A stretch of DNA of 6,661 bases. It comes from Holophagales bacterium (lineage in GTDB: Bacteria > Acidobacteriota > Holophagae > Holophagales > Holophagaceae). Shown here one piece after another: positions 1-6,427 of this stretch. Each line of letters starts with the position of its first letter. The stretch's first letter is position 1. The stretch spans positions 1-6,661 of the forward strand of contig JAITCJ010000023.1 in assembly GCA_031283145.1 (NCBI GenBank), in the 5' to 3' direction. The translations under genes and the position numbers were made by a program. The notes below the pieces were generated by a model. That model did no database searches. It was not told the DNA's origin and was given only the letters and a program-made list of their open reading frames with translations.

Positions 1-123
1 CCTGCGGCCTTAGCCAGAATGACCGGAGATTTTACATCTCTCGCGCAAACCGGCCGGGTTAGAAATTATGTTTTAACTATGGGGTTAGGAGCGCTTGTCC
101 TGATCTGGATATTCTTGAAGTGA
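1..123 (+). CDS. nuoL: NADH-quinone oxidoreductase subunit L, C-terminal end (partial)
   Basis: This is the last 40 codons of a gene that begins before the window; the frame is open from base 1 to the TGA at 121-123. The peptide has the Leu-Ala-Gln-Thr-Gly-Arg-Val-Arg-Asn-Tyr motif, followed by one hydrophobic segment (VLTMGLGALVLIWIFL), which is how NuoL/ND5-family proteins usually end: a short amphipathic stretch and a final membrane helix. NuoL is the distal antiporter-like, proton-translocating subunit of respiratory complex I in the cytoplasmic membrane. Its stop lies 4 nt before the nuoM start, and nuoL-nuoM-nuoN is the standard bacterial order, which supports the call strongly despite the short length. 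The catalytic Lys/Glu residues and the lateral helix lie outside or cannot be judged from this piece. Confidence 0.9.
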   Translation, partial: PAALARMTGDFTSLAQTGRVRNYVLTMGLGALVLIWIFLK

Positions 124-126
124 GGG
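117..126 (+). promoter_or_regulatory. Ribosome binding site for nuoM, overlapping the nuoL stop
   Basis: A purine-rich stretch GAAGTGAGGG spans the nuoL stop codon. Its GAGG core (122-125) lies 5 nt before the ATG at 131, and its GAAG (117-120) lies 7 nt before the ATG at 128. A third in-frame ATG at 143 has no such sequence at a usable distance. This favours initiation at 128 or 131 and suggests translational coupling with nuoL. Confidence 0.6.
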
Positions 127-127
127 C

Positions 128-1696
128 ATGATGAACCATTGTATGAGTACACATATCCTCACTTTTCTGGTTTTCGCGCCGCTGTTTTGGGGTCTTTTGC
201 TGCTTGCGCTGCCAAACAGACTGGCTCTGTTGACAAAGTATCTGGCGTTCATCGGATCATTGGGCATTTTTGTAATTGCCGCGCTGCGCCTTATACCGAT
301 GTTGGATTCCGGAAGTATTCTGTTCAGTGAACGAGCGCCGCTGTTTACGCTGCTGAATATCCCGATTGATTACCATCTTTCGCTTGATGGCTTGAACATA
401 TGGCTTATCTTGCTGACAACTTTTCTTGTTCCCATCTCTATCGCCGGAACTTGGAACAGTATTAAGGAACGCCCCGGTTCGTTCTTCGCCCTGTTCACCA
501 TTCTCGAAAGCTGCATACTGGGAGCGTTCCTGGCTAACGACCTGTTCCTTTTCTATATATTCTGGGAAGCCATGCTGATTCCCATGTATTTTATGATAGG
601 AGTCTGGGGCGGTGCGGAGCGCAAGTATGCCGCGAATAAATTTATTATTTTCACGCTTGCCGGAAGTCTGCTCTGGTTGGTGGCTCTGCTTTATCTGGCG
701 ACACAGGCGGGGAGTTTTTCACCGGAGATCATGGCTCAGACGGCAATGAATCTGCCATTTAGTAAGCAATGTTGGTTGTACTTAGCTTTCGCTTTGGCTT
801 TTGCCATCAAAATTCCATTGTTTCCTTTGCACACATGGTTGCCGGACGCTCATACGGAGGCTCCAACAGCCGGAAGCGCCATCTTGGCCGGCGTATTGCT
901 AAAGCTGGGTGGGTACGGCTTCTTGCGCTTTGCCATACCAATCCTCCCCGCCGCGGCGCTTCACTACGCAAAACCATTAGCTATCCTGGCTGTGGTGGCC
1001 ATTATTTACGGCGCGTTAGTGGCTATGGTTCAACAGGACATCAAAAAATTGGTTGCCTATAGTTCTGTAAGCCATATGGGTTTTGTGATGCTCGGCATAG
1101 CCAGCTTCACTCTTATTGGAACTCAGGGCGCCATGTTGCAGATGTTGAATCATGGCATCAGCACCGGCGCGCTGTTCCTGCTGGTCGGCATGGTGTACGA
1201 CCGCGCCCATACGCGAATGATCGTTGATTTTGGCGGAATCGCATCCAAGATGCCCATTTTTACGTTCTTTTTTATAATAGTCACACTTTCAAGCATTGGA
1301 CTGCCGTTGACCAATGGGTTTATTGGAGAATTCCTGATTTTGAACGGGACATTTGTTTCCGGTTTCACCTGGGGTCGCGTCGCCGCTATAGTGTCTGTCT
1401 CAGGAGTTCTTTTGGGAGCAATCTATATGCTTTGGATGGTAAAGAGGGTCTTTTGGGGACCTGAAAACCAAGAACCAAAAAGCGGAACCGCTCATCTGAC
1501 CAGTGATTTGAATATCCGCGAGATAGCCGTAATGACACCGCTTGTAATACTTATTTTCTGGATGGGATTGCATCATGTAACATTTACTGGTGCGTCTGAA
1601 GAAAAGATAAATCGTATGCTTGACGATATACAGGCTCCGCCCGCCAGGACATTACTTCTAAACGCGCCGGATCAGGCTCAGCATGGAGCGCAGTGA
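128..1696 (+). CDS. nuoM: NADH-quinone oxidoreductase subunit M
   Basis: NuoM/ND4 is one of three antiporter-like subunits in the membrane arm of complex I. It moves protons while NADH is oxidised and quinone reduced. The 522-residue product is the usual family length (E. coli about 509) and is hydrophobic almost throughout, as expected for about 14 membrane helices. Family motifs are clear: FWEAMLIPMYF at 145-155 with Glu147 (counterpart of E. coli Glu144); AFAIKIPLFPLHTWLPDAH at 224-242 with Lys228; EAPTAGS and LLKLGGYGFLRF at 244-268 with Lys259; DIKKLVAYSSVSHMGF at 304-319; and GLPLTNGFIGEF at 391-402 with Glu401 (counterpart of Glu407). The pump residues are therefore intact. The last 35 or so residues form a hydrophilic tail ending in a Gln/Ala-rich stretch. 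The start could equally be the ATG at 131; the ATG at 143 is less likely because it lacks a ribosome binding site. The gene follows nuoL by 4 nt and overlaps nuoN by 1 nt. Confidence 0.97.
   Translation: MMNHCMSTHILTFLVFAPLFWGLLLLALPNRLALLTKYLAFIGSLGIFVIAALRLIPMLDSGSILFSERAPLFTLLNIPIDYHLSLDGLNIWLILLTTFLVPISIAGTWNSIKERPGSFFALFTILESCILGAFLANDLFLFYIFWEAMLIPMYFMIGVWGGAERKYAANKFIIFTLAGSLLWLVALLYLATQAGSFSPEIMAQTAMNLPFSKQCWLYLAFALAFAIKIPLFPLHTWLPDAHTEAPTAGSAILAGVLLKLGGYGFLRFAIPILPAAALHYAKPLAILAVVAIIYGALVAMVQQDIKKLVAYSSVSHMGFVMLGIASFTLIGTQGAMLQMLNHGISTGALFLLVGMVYDRAHTRMIVDFGGIASKMPIFTFFFIIVTLSSIGLPLTNGFIGEFLILNGTFVSGFTWGRVAAIVSVSGVLLGAIYMLWMVKRVFWGPENQEPKSGTAHLTSDLNIREIAVMTPLVILIFWMGLHHVTFTGASEEKINRMLDDIQAPPARTLLLNAPDQAQHGAQ
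1685..1688 (+). promoter_or_regulatory. Ribosome binding site for nuoN inside the end of nuoM
   Basis: GGAG lies within the last codons of nuoM, 7 nt before the ATG at 1696 and only 4 nt before the in-frame GTG at 1693. The spacing favours the ATG, so the nuoN start shares the final A of the nuoM TGA stop. Confidence 0.6.
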
Positions 1697-3192
1697 TGAG
1701 TTTAAGCCCGAATGAAACTGCCGCAATCCTGCCGTTTGCTATTCCCGCCATAGCCGCGTGCTTGATTCCAATAGCCTCGCTTGACCGCGATCACACATCC
1801 AAAAAGTGGATTCGCGTGGTGATCTTTTGCATAGCCCTGTTAGCTCTGGGATTCTCTTTCTATTACACAGTTCGCCTTTGGGAAAGCGGATTGCAACCGG
1901 CTTATGGCTATATTTCCATGGATCGCCTGGCGCAGTTCGCAGCTTTCTTTGTGTTTGTCTCAGCCGCATATACGGTGCTGCAACTTTGGGATCACCTGCG
2001 CCAGGAAGATTGGGTAAAAGGAGAGATTTTAGCCCTGCTGCTTTTCTCATCAGTAGGTATGCTCCTATTTACCGCCACTTCAAATTTAATATTGTTGTTC
2101 TTGGCGCTGGAACTCTTTTCTATTCCCCTGTATGTCCTTACAGCGACAGTACACGCCAGAGCCAAAGCGCTTGAGGGCGGCATGAAGTATTTTTTAACCG
2201 GAGCCGTAGCATCCTGTTGTTTTTTGATGGGCATAGTTCTGTTGTATGGAATGACAGGTAGTTTTGACATCAAGATCATTGGTTTTGAATTGGCAAAAAA
2301 CAATTCAGACCCGCTTGTATTGCTTGGCGCCGCTCTTTTATTGATGGGCTTTTTATTCAAAGTCAGCGCTGTACCCTTTCACCAGTGGACGCCTGATACT
2401 TATGAAGCGGCTCCGCATCCAATCGCCGGATTCATGTCTGTCGCCACAAAGGGAGTCGCCCTGATTGCGCTGATCAGAGTGTTTGCTTCATGTATCGCTC
2501 AAAACGCGAATATTGGGAATCGAATGCAAACAGCCATGATTGTATTGGCTGTACTGACATTAGTTATTGGTAATTTTACAGCGCTGGCTCAGACCAATTT
2601 TAAGAGAATGCTGGCTTATTCCAGCATCAGCCACGCCGGATACCTGTTGTTGGGGTTTATTGCCGGGACTAATGAAGCCTATCAAGCAATTCTGTTTTAC
2701 CTGTGTTCTTATCTTCTGATGAATCTGGGCGCTTTTGGCGTATTGAGCGCTTTTGGCTTAATAGGTGACAACACACATTTTCGCAATATCAGAGGTTTAG
2801 GCTGGAAGCGTCCCGGTATTGGCATAGCCGCCACAATTTGTTTCTTATCCCTAATGGGCATTCCTCCAACCGCCGGATTCTTTGGCAAGTACTTGCTGTT
2901 CAAAGAGTTAATTCTGCAGGGACATATATCGCTTGCGATTATCGGCGTTTTAGCAAGTCTTGTGTCTGTCGGTTATTATCTTAAACCAATTATGGCAATG
3001 TATATGGAACCATCGCAGGATAATTCCGAACCGGTAATCGCCCCAATGTCCGGCGCGACGGTTTTAGTCAGTGGAGTATTAATTATTCTTTTAGGCTTGC
3101 TTCCCGGAAGTCTGTTGAGCGGTTTGGCTAGACCATCCATCCAGGAGGGTTTAATCACTGCGGTTGATACAGTTACTGTAACCATTGAATGA
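1696..3192 (+). CDS. nuoN: NADH-quinone oxidoreductase subunit N
   Basis: NuoN/ND2 is the antiporter-like subunit closest to the quinone arm of complex I in the cytoplasmic membrane. The product (498 residues from the ATG at 1696, 499 from a possible GTG at 1693) is full length for the bacterial family and hydrophobic throughout. Recognisable motifs, numbered from the ATG: LALELFSIPLYVL at 136-148 with Glu139 (counterpart of E. coli Glu133); FKVSAVPFHQWTPDTYEAAP at 221-240 with Lys222; SVATKGVALIALIRVF at 248-263 with Lys252; NFKRMLAYSSISHAGY at 301-316; and GIPPTAGFFGKYLLF at 388-402 with Lys398. The charged residues thought to carry protons are thus all present. The coding region touches nuoM by one base, implying coupled translation, and it is the last nuo gene before a 138-nt spacer. 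The ATG was chosen because of the GGAG 7 nt upstream. Confidence 0.97.
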   Translation: MSLSPNETAAILPFAIPAIAACLIPIASLDRDHTSKKWIRVVIFCIALLALGFSFYYTVRLWESGLQPAYGYISMDRLAQFAAFFVFVSAAYTVLQLWDHLRQEDWVKGEILALLLFSSVGMLLFTATSNLILLFLALELFSIPLYVLTATVHARAKALEGGMKYFLTGAVASCCFLMGIVLLYGMTGSFDIKIIGFELAKNNSDPLVLLGAALLLMGFLFKVSAVPFHQWTPDTYEAAPHPIAGFMSVATKGVALIALIRVFASCIAQNANIGNRMQTAMIVLAVLTLVIGNFTALAQTNFKRMLAYSSISHAGYLLLGFIAGTNEAYQAILFYLCSYLLMNLGAFGVLSAFGLIGDNTHFRNIRGLGWKRPGIGIAATICFLSLMGIPPTAGFFGKYLLFKELILQGHISLAIIGVLASLVSVGYYLKPIMAMYMEPSQDNSEPVIAPMSGATVLVSGVLIILLGLLPGSLLSGLARPSIQEGLITAVDTVTVTIE

Positions 3193-3241
3193 GTTGGTTT
3201 ACTCAACATAATTTTAATATCTTCAGATTGCTTTCAACTCA
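3190..3241. repeat. Small inverted repeat just after nuoN
   Basis: TGAGTTG at 3190-3196, overlapping the nuoN stop, is the exact reverse complement of CAACTCA at 3235-3241 (7 bp, 38-nt loop). The first arm can instead pair over 5 bp with ACTCA at 3201-3205 (6-nt loop). The two pairings exclude each other. Neither is GC-rich nor followed by a clean T-run, so this is a weak candidate for transcript-end structure or 3' end stabilisation rather than a clear intrinsic terminator. Arms this short can arise by chance. Confidence 0.25.
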
Positions 3242-3330
3242 GTTTGATAAGCAGTGGTCAATTAATGGTCTGGGAACTCCCAAATGAATTTTGCCCTAAG
3301 CAAAATTGTTTTCTGTCTGAAGGGATTTAC
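3193..3330 (+). other. Spacer between the nuo operon and the export genes
   Basis: These 138 nt separate nuoN from the adaptor gene and are visibly more A/T-rich than the flanking genes. I see no good sigma-70 type pair of -35 and -10 boxes at 16-18 nt spacing. An AT-rich TTTTAATAT at 3212-3220 is the nearest thing to a -10 element but has no matching -35. The length and composition suggest that a transcription boundary lies here, but read-through from nuo cannot be excluded. Confidence 0.3.
3320..3325 (+). promoter_or_regulatory. Ribosome binding site fixing the adaptor start
   Basis: AAGGGA lies 5 nt before the ATG at 3331. It supports this start over a TTG at 3244 that would add 29 residues, including two Cys and no signal-like sequence. 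The ATG start puts a basic residue and a hydrophobic segment right at the N-terminus, as expected for an exported or anchored protein. Confidence 0.65.
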
Positions 3331-5178
3331 ATGAAACTGAATTCTTGGCTTATTCTTGGCGCCGCAGCGGTTATTGTTGGTGGTGGCGGCAGTTGTTACT
3401 TGTTGAGCGACAGTAAAGACACAATCAAATGGCGCACTGCCAAGATTGAAAGAAAAAGCATCCGCCAGCGCGTCAGCGCTACGGGTACGCTTTCCGCTAT
3501 TCTTCAGGTGGACGTAGGAACGCAGGTTTCAGGACTGGTGACTTCTTTGAATGCTGATTTCAACAGTATTGTCACAAGGGATCAGATTATAGCCACCATT
3601 GACACCACTATTCCATATCAGCAAGTCCGCACGGAAGAGATTAATGTTGAACGTACAAAGACAAGTCTTGATGACGCGGAACGTCAGTACAAGCGCTATC
3701 AGGTTATGTCGGACCAGAAATTGGTTTCGGCGACAGATTTGGAATCGCGCGAGGTATCTTATCGCACAGCCAAAGCCCAGTATGACAACGCGGTCATATC
3801 CCTGGAAAAGGCCAAATCGAACTTGGATTACTGCACTATCAAGGCGCCGGTTGACGGCGTTGTGGTTTCAAGAAAAGCTGACGTTGGTCAGACCGTCACA
3901 GCTTCCATGACTACCCCAAGTTTATTCATAATCGCTCAAGATTTGAGCAAGATGAAATTGGAAGTAACTATTGACGAAGCCGACATTTCACAGATTGCTG
4001 TGGGACAGCGAGCCAGCTTTACTGTTGACAGTTTTGCCGGGACTCAGTTTTCAGGGATGGTCAGTCAGGTCAGATTGGAACCCGTAGTTAATCAGAATGT
4101 CGTCAGTTATAAGGTTGTGGTTGAAGTACAAAACCAGACCAGGCAGGAAATTGAGGCACAAAGGGAACGCCGCCAAAATATGGCGCTTGGAGCCGGAAGC
4201 GGCATGGGGGGCGGCAGGGGAGAAAGCCAGGGACAACCAAACGCTCCCGTGGCAGCCCCTGACGCCAATGCCAAACAAACCACGTTGCGGACCGAACCCC
4301 AGGAACGCAGTCCTCAGGCCGGACCTGGCGAAAGGCGTCCTGGCGGACCAGGCGGAGAAGAACGCCCCAGAGGTGGTTTCTTTATGGGAGGAGATGGAAC
4401 GGTTGATTACGACACCATTTGGGAAAGACGCAAGGATAGCATTCAGGAACGTCAGCCCGGCATTACCAAGGAAGCCTGGATTCAACAGATGAAAGAATCT
4501 CGCAGTCGAATGGAACAACAGGGAGGGGGAGCGCCAATGCTTGCGGGCGGTCCCGGCAGTCGTCGTTCAGAGTCGCCAAAAGATACCATAAACGCCGCTC
4601 CCTCGCCGATGTCGGGCCAGCGGAATGCCCAGCCGGTTTCAACGAGTGGCATTATTAAGTCTGGCGGACCTTTCTATCAGGGCGACTACGTCTTGCGCCC
4701 TGGCATGACGGCCAATGTCACTATAGTTACTAATCAGAGAGATGATGTTCTCAGCGTGCCAGGTACGGCTCTCAGATTTACCCCCTCTAATTACATAAAA
4801 GACGAGACAAAGCCCGCGCAAGGGCAAACCACCGCTCAAACGGGACAGACTGGCACTCAGCAGCGTCCGCAGCAGGGTGTAGTACCTGGCGGTATGTTTT
4901 TTGGCGGCCCCGCCCCTCAGCAGGACAGGCGCGCCCGCCTCATGGACAGAGGATTCGTTTCCGCGCGCGAGGACCGCGTTTGGATTTTGGATGAAAAAGG
5001 TAAGCCAAAATCAATAACAGTGAAAGCCGGAATAAACGATGGGCAGTCCACGGAAATTTCCGGCGAAGGCATATCTGAGGGTATGGAGATACTGATTGGC
5101 GTGGAAGAAACCAAGAAATCCAATGCGCCCGCTGGCGGCAGTCCATTCCAGATGGGGGGTACAGGCGTACGGCGCTAA
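3331..5178 (+). CDS. MacA/HlyD-type periplasmic adaptor (membrane fusion protein) of an ABC exporter
   Basis: The 615-residue product has the architecture of tripartite-exporter adaptors, which bridge an inner-membrane transporter and a TolC-like outer-membrane channel. Residues 5-25 form an N-terminal membrane anchor or signal. Residues 50-93 are the first lipoyl half (ATGTL, QVSGLV). About 95-166 form the alpha-helical hairpin, and 168-190 the second lipoyl half (CTIKAPVDGVVV). A beta-barrel runs from about 195 to 268 and resumes at 451-481 (YVLRPGMTANV, VLSVPGTAL). A membrane-proximal part covers about 546-592. At the hairpin tip, Arg122, Met126 and Ser133 fall at the spacing of the Arg-Leu-Ser TolC-docking motif of AcrA and MacA, with Met for Leu. 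Typical MacA proteins are about 370-400 residues; the excess here is two low-complexity inserts (270-450 and 488-540), described separately. The permease gene follows after 18 nt, so the two are surely co-expressed. The substrate is unknown; the MacA likeness allows drugs, lipids, peptides or siderophores. Confidence 0.88.
   Translation: MKLNSWLILGAAAVIVGGGGSCYLLSDSKDTIKWRTAKIERKSIRQRVSATGTLSAILQVDVGTQVSGLVTSLNADFNSIVTRDQIIATIDTTIPYQQVRTEEINVERTKTSLDDAERQYKRYQVMSDQKLVSATDLESREVSYRTAKAQYDNAVISLEKAKSNLDYCTIKAPVDGVVVSRKADVGQTVTASMTTPSLFIIAQDLSKMKLEVTIDEADISQIAVGQRASFTVDSFAGTQFSGMVSQVRLEPVVNQNVVSYKVVVEVQNQTRQEIEAQRERRQNMALGAGSGMGGGRGESQGQPNAPVAAPDANAKQTTLRTEPQERSPQAGPGERRPGGPGGEERPRGGFFMGGDGTVDYDTIWERRKDSIQERQPGITKEAWIQQMKESRSRMEQQGGGAPMLAGGPGSRRSESPKDTINAAPSPMSGQRNAQPVSTSGIIKSGGPFYQGDYVLRPGMTANVTIVTNQRDDVLSVPGTALRFTPSNYIKDETKPAQGQTTAQTGQTGTQQRPQQGVVPGGMFFGGPAPQQDRRARLMDRGFVSAREDRVWILDEKGKPKSITVKAGINDGQSTEISGEGISEGMEILIGVEETKKSNAPAGGSPFQMGGTGVRR
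4138..4680 (+). other. Low-complexity insert 1 in the adaptor beta-barrel (residues 270-450)
   Basis: About 180 residues rich in Gly, Pro, Arg, Gln, Glu and Ser interrupt the barrel between the strand ending KVVVEVQNQ (261-269) and the strand beginning YVLRPGMTANV (453-463). In ordinary MacA-type adaptors these strands are joined by a short loop. The first part (about 283-350) is Gly/Pro/Arg-rich and probably disordered. A middle part (about 358-396) is charged, contains two Trp, and could form helices. The last part is Ser/Pro/Gly-rich. The frame stays open and the flanking domain resumes in register, so this is an insert and not a frameshift. Confidence 0.75.
4792..4950 (+). other. Low-complexity insert 2 in the adaptor (residues 488-540)
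   Basis: After the conserved SVPGTALRF (475-483) the chain enters a Gln/Thr/Gly/Pro-rich stretch that includes alternating Thr-Gln-Gly units and then PGGMFFGGPAP. Folded sequence resumes near Arg549-Val550 (RVWILDEKGKPKSITVKAG). Typical adaptors go from one to the other with only a few residues. The composition is similar to insert 1. Confidence 0.65.
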
Positions 5179-5184
5179 CTCGTT

Positions 5185-5189
5185 GAGGG
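5185..5189 (+). promoter_or_regulatory. Ribosome binding site for the permease gene
   Basis: GAGGG lies in the 18-nt gap after the adaptor stop, 7 nt before the ATG at 5197. It is a strong match at ideal spacing and fixes the permease start. Confidence 0.7.
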
Positions 5190-5196
5190 TATAAAT

Positions 5197-6414
5197 ATGA
5201 ACTTATTGGAGTTTATCAAACTTGCCTTTTTCGCCATCACGCGGAATAAAACCAGGGCATTCCTTACAATGCTGGGTATTATCATAGGCGTTGGCAGCGT
5301 AATAGCTATGATAGGCGTTGGCGAAGGCTCAAAAAAAGCGTCCACTGCCATAATTCAGAATATGGGTTCCAACATGCTCACAATTTTTTCGCAAGGGCAG
5401 CGCGGCATGGGGCCTCAGGCTGTTGGCAGCGCTGAAACACTGAAAGAACAAGACGCCGCGATGATAGTAGCGGAATGCCCAGACACAGTTATTGCCGCGA
5501 GTCCGTATATTCAAACCCGTCGTCCGGTAGTCTGGCAAAATAACAACACCATGCCGTTTATTTATGGGTCAAATGAAGATTTTGAGCAGATTCGAGGCTG
5601 GCGAATTGAAGACGGGCGTTTTTTTAACGAGGGCGAGATTCGGGCGCAGGCCAAAGTCTGTATCCTTGGCAAAACCGTTGTCGAAAACTTGTTTTTGGGC
5701 GATGAGGACCCAATCGGTCAAATCATCCGTATTAACAAGCTGCCATTTGAGGTCATAGGCGTAATGGAGCGTAAAGGCGCTGGTTTTGGAGGACAAGACC
5801 AGGATGACGCCATAATCGCCCCATATACCACAGTAATGCGCAAAATTAATGGTAATACGCGCTTGAGCATGATTGTGGCGAGCGCGAGAGAGGGGAAAGC
5901 AGACATTGCCGAAGCGGAAATAACGGCTTTCCTGCGTCAGCGTATGAATGCGCTGCCCAGGGATGAAAGTCCGTTTTCTATCAGGAAACAAGACGATATC
6001 GTAAAAATGCAAGAGGAACAAGCCGGGGTCATTACGCTTTTTCTGGCGCTGGGAGCAAGTATTTCACTGATTGTCGGCGGCATAGGAATCAGCAACATCA
6101 TGTTGGTTTCAGTCACAGAGCGCACGCGTGAAATCGGTATCCGAAGGGCATTGGGCGCAACACAAAAGAGCATAATGGCCCAGTTCCTTACGGAAGCCGT
6201 GGTGATCTCCTGTTTTGGCGGACTAGTGGGAGTAATCCTGGCGCTGACCACAGTCGCGATTCTTCGTAATTTTGGAATTTTGCCCGCCACAGCGGAGAGC
6301 TGGGCAGTGCTTTTAGGTTTATGTTTCAGCGTGGTCGTTGGCATTGTCGCCGGACTCCTGCCCGCCGTAAAAGCCGCGCGCCTTGACGTCATTGACGCGC
6401 TGAGGTACGAATAG
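5197..6414 (+). CDS. MacB-type ABC transporter permease (MacB periplasmic core plus FtsX-like domain)
   Basis: The 405-residue product has the type VII ABC permease layout: a first membrane helix at about 21-41 (LTMLGIIIGVGSVIAMIGVG), a large periplasmic core at about 42-275, then three C-terminal helices at about 278-302, 330-354 and 368-390. Family signatures are the N-terminal RNKTRAFLTMLGIIIG, the GEGSKK stretch just after helix 1, the cytoplasmic segment SVTERTREIGIRRALGAT (305-322), which contacts the ATPase, and the C-terminal PAVKAARLDVIDALRYE. In E. coli MacB an ATPase domain of over 200 residues precedes this part; here it is absent, so the protein needs a separate LolD/MacB-like ATPase. 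Such permeases do not move substrate through the membrane but transmit ATP-driven motion to the periplasmic side, pushing substrate through the adaptor and outer-membrane channel. The partner adaptor is the gene immediately upstream. LolC/E-type lipoprotein release is less likely given the adaptor neighbour. Confidence 0.92.
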   Translation: MNLLEFIKLAFFAITRNKTRAFLTMLGIIIGVGSVIAMIGVGEGSKKASTAIIQNMGSNMLTIFSQGQRGMGPQAVGSAETLKEQDAAMIVAECPDTVIAASPYIQTRRPVVWQNNNTMPFIYGSNEDFEQIRGWRIEDGRFFNEGEIRAQAKVCILGKTVVENLFLGDEDPIGQIIRINKLPFEVIGVMERKGAGFGGQDQDDAIIAPYTTVMRKINGNTRLSMIVASAREGKADIAEAEITAFLRQRMNALPRDESPFSIRKQDDIVKMQEEQAGVITLFLALGASISLIVGGIGISNIMLVSVTERTREIGIRRALGATQKSIMAQFLTEAVVISCFGGLVGVILALTTVAILRNFGILPATAESWAVLLGLCFSVVVGIVAGLLPAVKAARLDVIDALRYE

Positions 6415-6427
6415 GCGTTGACCAGGA

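Noticed and set aside
3212..3220. AT-rich -10-like box in the spacer
   Set aside because: Only a partial match to TATAAT, and no -35 element lies at 16-18 nt upstream.
3244..3330. Upstream TTG start giving the adaptor 29 more residues
   Set aside because: The extension has no signal-like sequence and would bury the membrane anchor. The ATG at 3331 has AAGGGA at good spacing.
3331..3396. Lipoprotein signal at Cys22 of the adaptor
   Set aside because: The residues before Cys are Gly-Gly-Ser, with no Leu or similar at position -3, so it does not fit a lipobox. An N-terminal membrane anchor explains the sequence.
4051..4518. Open frames of 131-155 codons on the other frames across the Gly-rich insert
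   Set aside because: They lie inside the adaptor gene, are caused by GC-rich low-complexity sequence with few stops, lack ribosome binding sites, and have no recognisable protein pattern.
5569..6392. Two - strand open frames of about 150 codons opposite the permease gene
   Set aside because: They are fully antisense to a well-supported permease and show no domain or initiation signal.
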